A stretch of DNA of 64,000 bases from Baylisascaris procyonis (Eukaryota; Nematoda; Chromadorea; Rhabditida; Ascarididae), in NCBI GenBank assembly GCA_037389465.1, contig JAZARR010000197.1:3954501-4018500 (forward strand), given 5' to 3'. Made by a program: the position numbers and the translations under genes. Positions 57,274 through 64,000 of the stretch are shown piece after piece. A model generated the notes under the pieces. It had not been told where the DNA came from and made no database searches. It saw only the letters and a program-made list of their open reading frames with translations. Numbering within the stretch: position 1 is the first letter of the stretch; every line of letters starts with the position of its first letter.

Positions 57274-57449
57274 AAAATGGAGCATTTTTGAAGACAGTAT
57301 ATACGCAAATTTATCATTTTCCAAGCTGTATTTGAGTGTTTCTGAAAGCCCTATATTCGATTTCCCAAAGGTATCTATCCGACGCAACTCAATTATGACA
57401 TCACTTTCCATAGAGCGATACAACACGACCTAAGCTAGAACGAATGAGG

Positions 57450-60400
57450 TTATCGAGCTGAACGTGATCCCCTCGAAGAGCGAGACTGTCCCCGACCCCT
57501 ACCTCGACCTCGATGGAAGTTCGACGCTTCTTGTCGTTGCTTCTGTTCCTCGGTTCTATACGCATGATTCAGATTGATAAAAGAAGCGATCGTCTCATCA
57601 CAAAATATACACCCTCTATATGTCGACTTCCCTTCTGGCAGTGGTGATTTATCCTGAAATGCCTCTAACGATATATGCGTTCCTCAAAGCACATACTCCA
57701 TTACGCGCAAGGATGTGATGGAAGTAAGATAGCACTGATAAAAATCTTCCGAACAAACTTCACTCCTAATCGAAATCACTGTAAATTAATCCCTAAAAAT
57801 ATGCAGAAGGAAATCAGTGCTGCAAAAAACAAAAAATAAAAAATAAAAGAATAGACCTAGCATTTTTCGCAACAGTGATACAACACTGCCTAAAACTACC
57901 TTCTAGGTCATATTCCACCTCTAAACACCATAAAGTCCTGCTATTAAATATACACATAAAAAGTACACAAATAAAAATAACCTTATATTCGACAAGGACG
58001 AGTTGTGCATGACAGTGTTCACATTGCTTCTCGTGGATCCTAACTTTAGATGCACCTTCGAATAGTCCGACCACGGCGGGACATCGGTTACATGTAAGAC
58101 GCCACTTTGGTGCCGATTGGGGATCTAGCACCAATATTCCAGTGCCACCTGCGCATTCGCGTGGACACTTTACCAATCCTTGCGTCCTAAACATCGAACA
58201 CCTTGATAAATAAGCCGGAAGGTCCACCATGAAACAGCAAATTTAGCATTCTCGCAAATTTTTTCAACGTTTCGACTATATAAACATTTAAAAACAATGC
58301 AAGAATGCCATATATTATATGTGAAATAAATAAATAAACACATTTGCGCCTAGTAGAAATTCAGGTCAGGCGGAAGGAAACTTGGTTTGAGAAGCAATCA
58401 TACGTAAAGGTCAGGCGTGTTCCGCATTCCAAAGAAAAAGAGATGCGAAAATATGCACAGAAACAACTATCTTCAGTGCTCTCTCATAGAGGAGAGCAAA
58501 ATATGGTGATGAGCCACTGCTCCCTCACAGATAAACGTATTTCTCGTTTACTGGAAGGCATAAATACCCACCTAACAATACCCTGAGTCCTCTGGCGAAA
58601 CAGCACACAGCACAACTGGAACATTATCACTACGAAAGATATTTCTAGGACAACGACACAGATCGTTTCGTTGAACATTTGTTCATATTAAAACTTAGGC
58701 ATCTTAAACATAGCCGCAAGTTCGATGATCAAATCCACTGGTGAGGTTGATGAAGGGAAAGGGATGAGAGAAAGATGTACATCCTCCCTGAAAATTACGC
58801 CGCAGGCATCATCATCTAAGAAATTCAACCGATCATACCGCAGTATTGTTTGTTTATATGCCTCCCCTCCGTCTCCCGTTAAAGTTGCTGCAAAACGATC
58901 GAATTGTAAGGTACATCCTCCTTCAAATATTACTTAACTATGAAATTTACTTCAAAAGATTAGAATGAGCAAAGCACATCGTCCATTCCTTTGCGATTCC
59001 CCACTTAAAAAGCACTGCACATTCGCAACTAGGATAGTATCGAAGGAGAGAAGCACTGCGCAAAGTGGGAAGGTGAAAACACTGAGTGACGTCCATTAAA
59101 GTCAACTAATGTTAGCTAGCATCAACTGAGTTCACAATCTCTTTCCCCTTTAACAGACAAATACTTAAATATGCAAAAGGAAACGTACATGAAAGAATGA
59201 GGACATGCTGGATGAGTGCATTGGTTACATCCCCATCCTTTCCTCATCCCTTCGAAAGGAGGATTGTTGTAACAATATGGGCATAACGCATATGACACCG
59301 ACAACTTCCCTGAAAATAAATACTTCGAAGGTACGAAGCCGGACAGAATATTAAACAGCATCCGCACCGCAACGGAAATAACAGAGCTATCCAATATATC
59401 AGTCACAAGAAAGACATAATCGAACCTCCACTGCCTTGCCAATAAACAAGATCGAATTCATCGAGAGGGCATTTGTGTTCGGCATGTAACCTCAGTGTCC
59501 CATCTTTGCCAGATGGCAGTGAGTATGTCTCCTGGAAAATCAAGTAAATTGCCATAGATCCTTTCACGATTATTTATCAATTCATGGCAACCCTACAAAC
59601 CTGCATTTCATTTGCCGTGATAATAACCTATCCCAATAAAGAACTCAAACAAGCATTTATCATTTGCTCTCTTTCTCATCGCCAACCTTAGATTGAGTTC
59701 CTTTACTTTTTCCATGAGAATAGTCTGAATCCTAGCTAGAATCAATTATGCTTCAATGTTCACAATTTTTGGCAGAGGGGATTGCGTCTGGGTATGTATC
59801 ATTTTGCCTTTTGACGTTAGCTATGCCATTTTTAGCACAGAATCTAATAATAAAATTTGGCAAAGTGAACGGCAAAATTTTCAAGTAATGGAGTCATTGA
59901 TAAGCAACTCCAGAACAGACGCATTCCATTCCTTTTCTAATTTGTTAAATTCGTTACGTCACAAGCATAACCTATATAGACAGGACAACATTTTATCCAC
60001 TGACCCTTAGAGGTACACTGCATACATTATTTTTTCCTCAGAAAAGAAAGTGTGCGAAATTTCAACCTGCCACGGGTTCGGTAGTCGCAACTGTATTAGC
60101 ACCCAAAACTGCGAACTCCAGAAGCGCCCGACAACTTTCAAGAAGGTCGAATAAAATTTTTCCAGGAGCCAACACTATTCGGGACCCGTCATCGCAATGT
60201 TTCCAACCACTCAACATTCAGTAAAGAATTATATCGAATGCTTATGCAAATTGACAGACACATTTGCTACACATTTCGATGCTGAGTGTTCTAATTTTTA
60301 TGCACGGGCAGTGGTGGGTTAGTCAGGATTTAACTTAAATATCAATAATAATTTAAGTACTTCAATTTTTGATCGGCTGTCAATAACGGTCAAATTGTTC

Positions 60401-63400
60401 AACGATTCCTTGAGAGATCCAATCAAACCGTTCATACTATTTAAGATTTTTAAGGATAACTGAGCCGCTTTGAGCGAAAATTCCCAAAAGATAACAAAAC
60501 ACAAATAGATACAAATATTTCGAAATGAAATAAAGAAGAATAAAGTACCTGACAGCTAGGGCAATGAAGGCGCTGTGGTTTAGTTGCAATTAATTTCATA
60601 AAGCGACGGCATTTACCGCACCGACTAAAAGGTTTACCCGTGTCGGCCAATGTCGTAAATGAGTCTGCAATATGGTACAATACACAATATAGCGGATTTC
60701 AATTAGATATTTCTAATAATAAAAAAAGAAAAAACACAATATACCCAAAGGCACAATCACTTCCATACAGTATATCACGATGACGATACATGGAAGCATA
60801 TCACCAGGTGCCTTTCTACCTTGTTTTGAAATGAAAACCGAGCGAAAAGAAATAGCCACAATTATAGAGAGATAACTGATTTTTTGCATAGGATGAACTG
60901 TCCACAACTCCAGGAAGAGAAAAGGGGCGAATACGGAGTTATTGTTAGCTGATTGCCTGAGGAAGAGGAACAATGCTCATCTCCCATCAATTCAAAGAAG
61001 GCTCTTGAGGTACAAACGCGTGACGATTGCCTATCTACATCCTACGTGAAAAATAGGAGAAAGAACAGTGCAACTTACCAACGTTTTCCCAGAAGCTCGC
61101 ACGCATTTTCACTTATGAACAAGAGCAAGAAAAAAGAAGAAAGAACAAACCCTCGAAGAGTGAATCCACCGAGAGGATATTCTCGACGAAATAAATAAAC
61201 TTCAAACGGAAATTGTCCAATGCATGATTCTTTACCTAAAATAAAATGTTTCCAAATCAGTTTTTCAAGACACCGTTTGTTTGCTTTAAAAAAACATCGG
61301 CTATAAATTATATAGTATGAACAGTATCGCGGTATTCACGTGAAGCTATCCGTATAGGTAAAGGATAGTGGGCCAATAAATCTTTACTCTTAAGTCAGTT
61401 TTTATTAATATGCTACTAAAAATCTTCCAAAAAAGTAAAAATATATTGCCCAAAATTAGAGGAAGATATGAACTCATCCCCCTTCTCTTGAACGAAGATT
61501 GTCTTTCCACAAACACGAAATTTATAAAACCTCTTGTCATTAGATAATATGATTGCATAAATTATAGTCAACGGCATCATTACTAACAACAACAGAAGAA
61601 ATAAAAAGCTGAATAAACAAAAAACGGCGATTCACCGCAAAGAAGTTTGCTTGTCCCTTGGCGATGAGATTGAGCTGCGCCTCCACCTCAGCCCTCATCG
61701 TTGGCAGCACCAGTTCAGGATCAACCTTCCAATATCCATGCACCAATGCAATACCCAGTTTTGTTGGTACTAGACGACGTCCTGATTCCACCTGAAATTT
61801 TTCATTAAAATGAAACATCTTCTATTCCCTCCTATGAAAGACAAAAGATACAGCTAAAAGAACACTACCACTAATTGCACAAGGCTCTGCATGCAACCGG
61901 TCAATTGTATGGCATTTCATGTTGGCTCGTTGACTTCACTTCAGGTCAGAAGCGTTGTAAAAAAAATTCACTACTACAAACTAGAAGTCGACCACTGGTC
62001 ACAAAGTGGAAGCACTATGAAAACATACTGTTGAAAAAAACTTGAGGTCGTTCAATAAAATCGAGGTAGAAGGACTACAAAAACACCCCAGGCTGGGCAT
62101 ACTGTGCGGCTGTATGCCTTATTTTCCCCCTCTTCCCTATCGTTCAAATGGTTTAACCCTTAGGCCTAATGAAGTGAGCGTCAGCATTCACAAAACGACT
62201 AAAGAAGCTGCTGTAATGCAGCAATCTGCGTTCTTTCTGAGTGAACATAGACGTTTACTAGCACTCCAGTCCCTGTTGTCTTCTACTGGCCCGCTTTCCA
62301 AGTTACTATTGCTGGGTCAGTCTTATGCCCTTTTGGCAGCTTACAAGACCAGCTCTGTTGCTATTACTGCGCATGTGAGAGCAACTAAAGGAAACTGAAT
62401 GCATGAAATATGTCAAAAATCGCCAGTGGATGATAATATTCCCGAATAATTTACGACTACCGTTACCGAAAAATTTAGTTCTGCCTTAACTCCTCACCTG
62501 ATACGACCTGCAACTGAACCGCTTTCATTTAAAAATATTTTCCGCATTGACTGCAACCATTATTGCTAAAGGTCGATAAGGACATGACAGAAACGGTGCA
62601 TGGCCTCGTTCGCCACCTCGCAAAGCATCCGAATATTCACGAACGGGTCAGATTCTACTGGGCCAATCTCGAGCGCAGCCATTACTGGACATTTACTAAC
62701 AAAATGTGGAAGTGTTCATTTTGTTCTGCTCGTTTCTTGTATCTCTCCTTTCCTGCGGTTGCTTTTCCTCCTCCCTCCTCCCACCCCCTTCCCTTAATTA
62801 ATGTAATATACTGCATGCCGGTCTCTTCCTTTGCGCTTGCAGATACGCTTTGGCCATAAATACTACTACGCCAACAAAAAAAGTTTTGTAATTTTCTCGT
62901 TCAGTTACATAGCAGCACAAAATCACCAGCAGACGAATTCGACTTCCCAACGAAGATAATCGAAATTGGAGTATATAATACCGAAAAATTTTTTCCCATT
63001 CACCACATTCATGTTCAATATAAAAAACATCACACCACATTTTTCATTAATTTTTAAAGAATTACATTGATGAAACTATTACCCTCGAGAGAATATTGGT
63101 TGTTAAGCACTGAAGGATGGATCGATGGCTGCATTACCTAACTCATACCTATTCTGAAACGGTGACATCAAGACATCTCAACAGTGATTACACAAATTCA
63201 TAAGTGCACTAAGTTGCAAGCTACGCTGTTCTTCACAACAGATACGTTCATCTGCTACAAGCGTGTCCATCGTGACATTGATACCACTTGCAACAAACAT
63301 GTCCTCTGCACAAATGTTATTATTAAATAAGCATATGCACAAAAAAACTAGCTCAAGTTACTTACGGTGACGTAGTTCCGCTGGCAGATTGTGTTTATAT

Positions 63401-63513
63401 GGACAGGTATCGACGCATCCGTACCGATTCCGTGTTTCTCCATCAAAGATATCAGTTCCGACTCAGTTAGGTGGTCAGGTGCTGTAGTAGCTCGCTCTAC
63501 GATTCTTGCATCC
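57450..63513 (-). CDS. TOP3B: TOP3B, DNA/RNA topoisomerase III beta, 3' half (eight exons)
   Basis: TOP3B is a type IA topoisomerase acting on negatively supercoiled DNA and on RNA. Exons in view: 63513-63366, 61791-61636, 61235-61151, 60664-60549, 59531-59426, 59309-59189, 58186-57982 and 57653-57450. All phases agree and cover about 380 residues. The first holds [20 protein letters not shown], diagnostic for the beta type. Next come [20 protein letters not shown] and the helix [18 protein letters not shown]. Zinc-finger-like pairs follow: CGKC...CPSC, CPYC...CNQC, CPREC...CNRC, CEHC and CIFC. The tail is an RGG-type box ([20 protein letters not shown]), shorter than in vertebrates; in the family this tail binds RNA and the partner TDRD3. 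The N-terminal half with the catalytic tyrosine lies beyond position 64000, so the gene is incomplete here. Confidence 0.96.
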
Positions 63514-64000
63514 CTAAAAATGCTTTTATTTCTGAAGTACTGAAACCCGCTATTTGATGCAAAAGAATTTAATGAGCAGTTCCATCTGATAGGACCTGAA
63601 GTTAATGGTGCTTATATGAACTTACGTCAAAATCAGACGTCAGATGCCTCCTTGAAGTATACAGCTCTTGGTGTCCACATGCACAGAAGGTGGCAGTTTC
63701 GTGCATCAAGCATGCAATGCGAATGAGGAGGGATTCAGATGCATAGCGAACGCTGACAACCGACCACAACAATGCCATGCACACGAATGAGTGAACAGTC
63801 TCAATGCTCTGCGGGACGATTTCTTAACTTTTGATCTACTAAACGCAATCAGATGCAATAACAAAGCGAAGGGTCAACAGAAGCATACAACTATCGATGA
63901 CGTCATTTGCTTTCAAAAAACAGCAGAAAGTACTTTGATGCTTTGGCAAGTCACCAACAAAAACCACTGAACCGACAGTACGTAAAAGTGGTGCGAAGTT
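63514..64000 (-). other. Probably TOP3B intron; no exon assigned
   Basis: The upstream exon must end in phase 2. A donor-like GAC|GTAAGT lies near 63627 on the minus strand, but the frame that would give phase 2 contains a stop just before it. I therefore assign no exon. Confidence 0.5.

Overview
The window is eukaryotic genomic DNA, most likely from a nematode and probably a parasitic species with long introns. It is AT-rich. Coding sequence is split into short exons with acceptors close to TTTTCAG. Some introns are minimal (45 bp at 54439-54483, 69 bp at 57169-57237), while others exceed 1 kb. A likely trans-splice acceptor precedes one downstream gene. No species can be named from the sequence alone. 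All gene models were built by hand from splice sites, reading phase and protein similarity.

The right 40% (38.5-64 kb) carries four recognisable housekeeping genes. ATG10 (+, 38546-40317) encodes the E2-like enzyme of autophagy. PIGA (-, 40627-49016, ten exons) encodes the catalytic subunit of the first step of GPI-anchor synthesis and lies tail-to-tail with ATG10. MESD (+, 51789-55094, four exons) encodes an ER chaperone for LDL-receptor-family proteins and lies head-to-head with PIGA. TOP3B (-, 57450-63513) is present as its 3' half; the catalytic half lies beyond the right edge. About 200 bp downstream of TOP3B on the same strand an unrecognised gene (called gene X here, 54368-57252) begins. 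Its exons interleave with MESD exon 4 on the opposite strand. Another antisense coding-like pair of exons (53361-53583) sits in MESD intron 2. PIGA and MESD both concern ER biology, but the sequence gives no evidence of co-regulation beyond the shared 2.8 kb upstream region.

The left 60% (1-38.5 kb) is a repeat and duplication landscape. It contains a 6.6 kb satellite of 62-bp units (5.6-12.25 kb) in which most units carry a G-quadruplex-type motif on the minus strand. There is a 44-bp polypurine minisatellite (13.66-13.95 kb), a 21-bp repeat at two places (20.6 and 29.5 kb), and a 0.77 kb tandem duplication with a (TA)n hairpin (22.8-24.3 kb). A large near-identical duplication joins 15.3-18.9 kb and 33.3-38.5 kb. 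Several left-hand pieces are decayed copies of the gene-bearing right side: a MESD exon 1 copy at 482, a PIGA exon 8 copy at 4873-5056 with a stop codon and a lost donor site, and a copy of the DNA just upstream of ATG10.

Spread through 19-33 kb on the minus strand are exon-like segments of one or more genes that I could not identify. Some pairs join with matching splice phase. One of these exons exists in two diverged copies, both still open.
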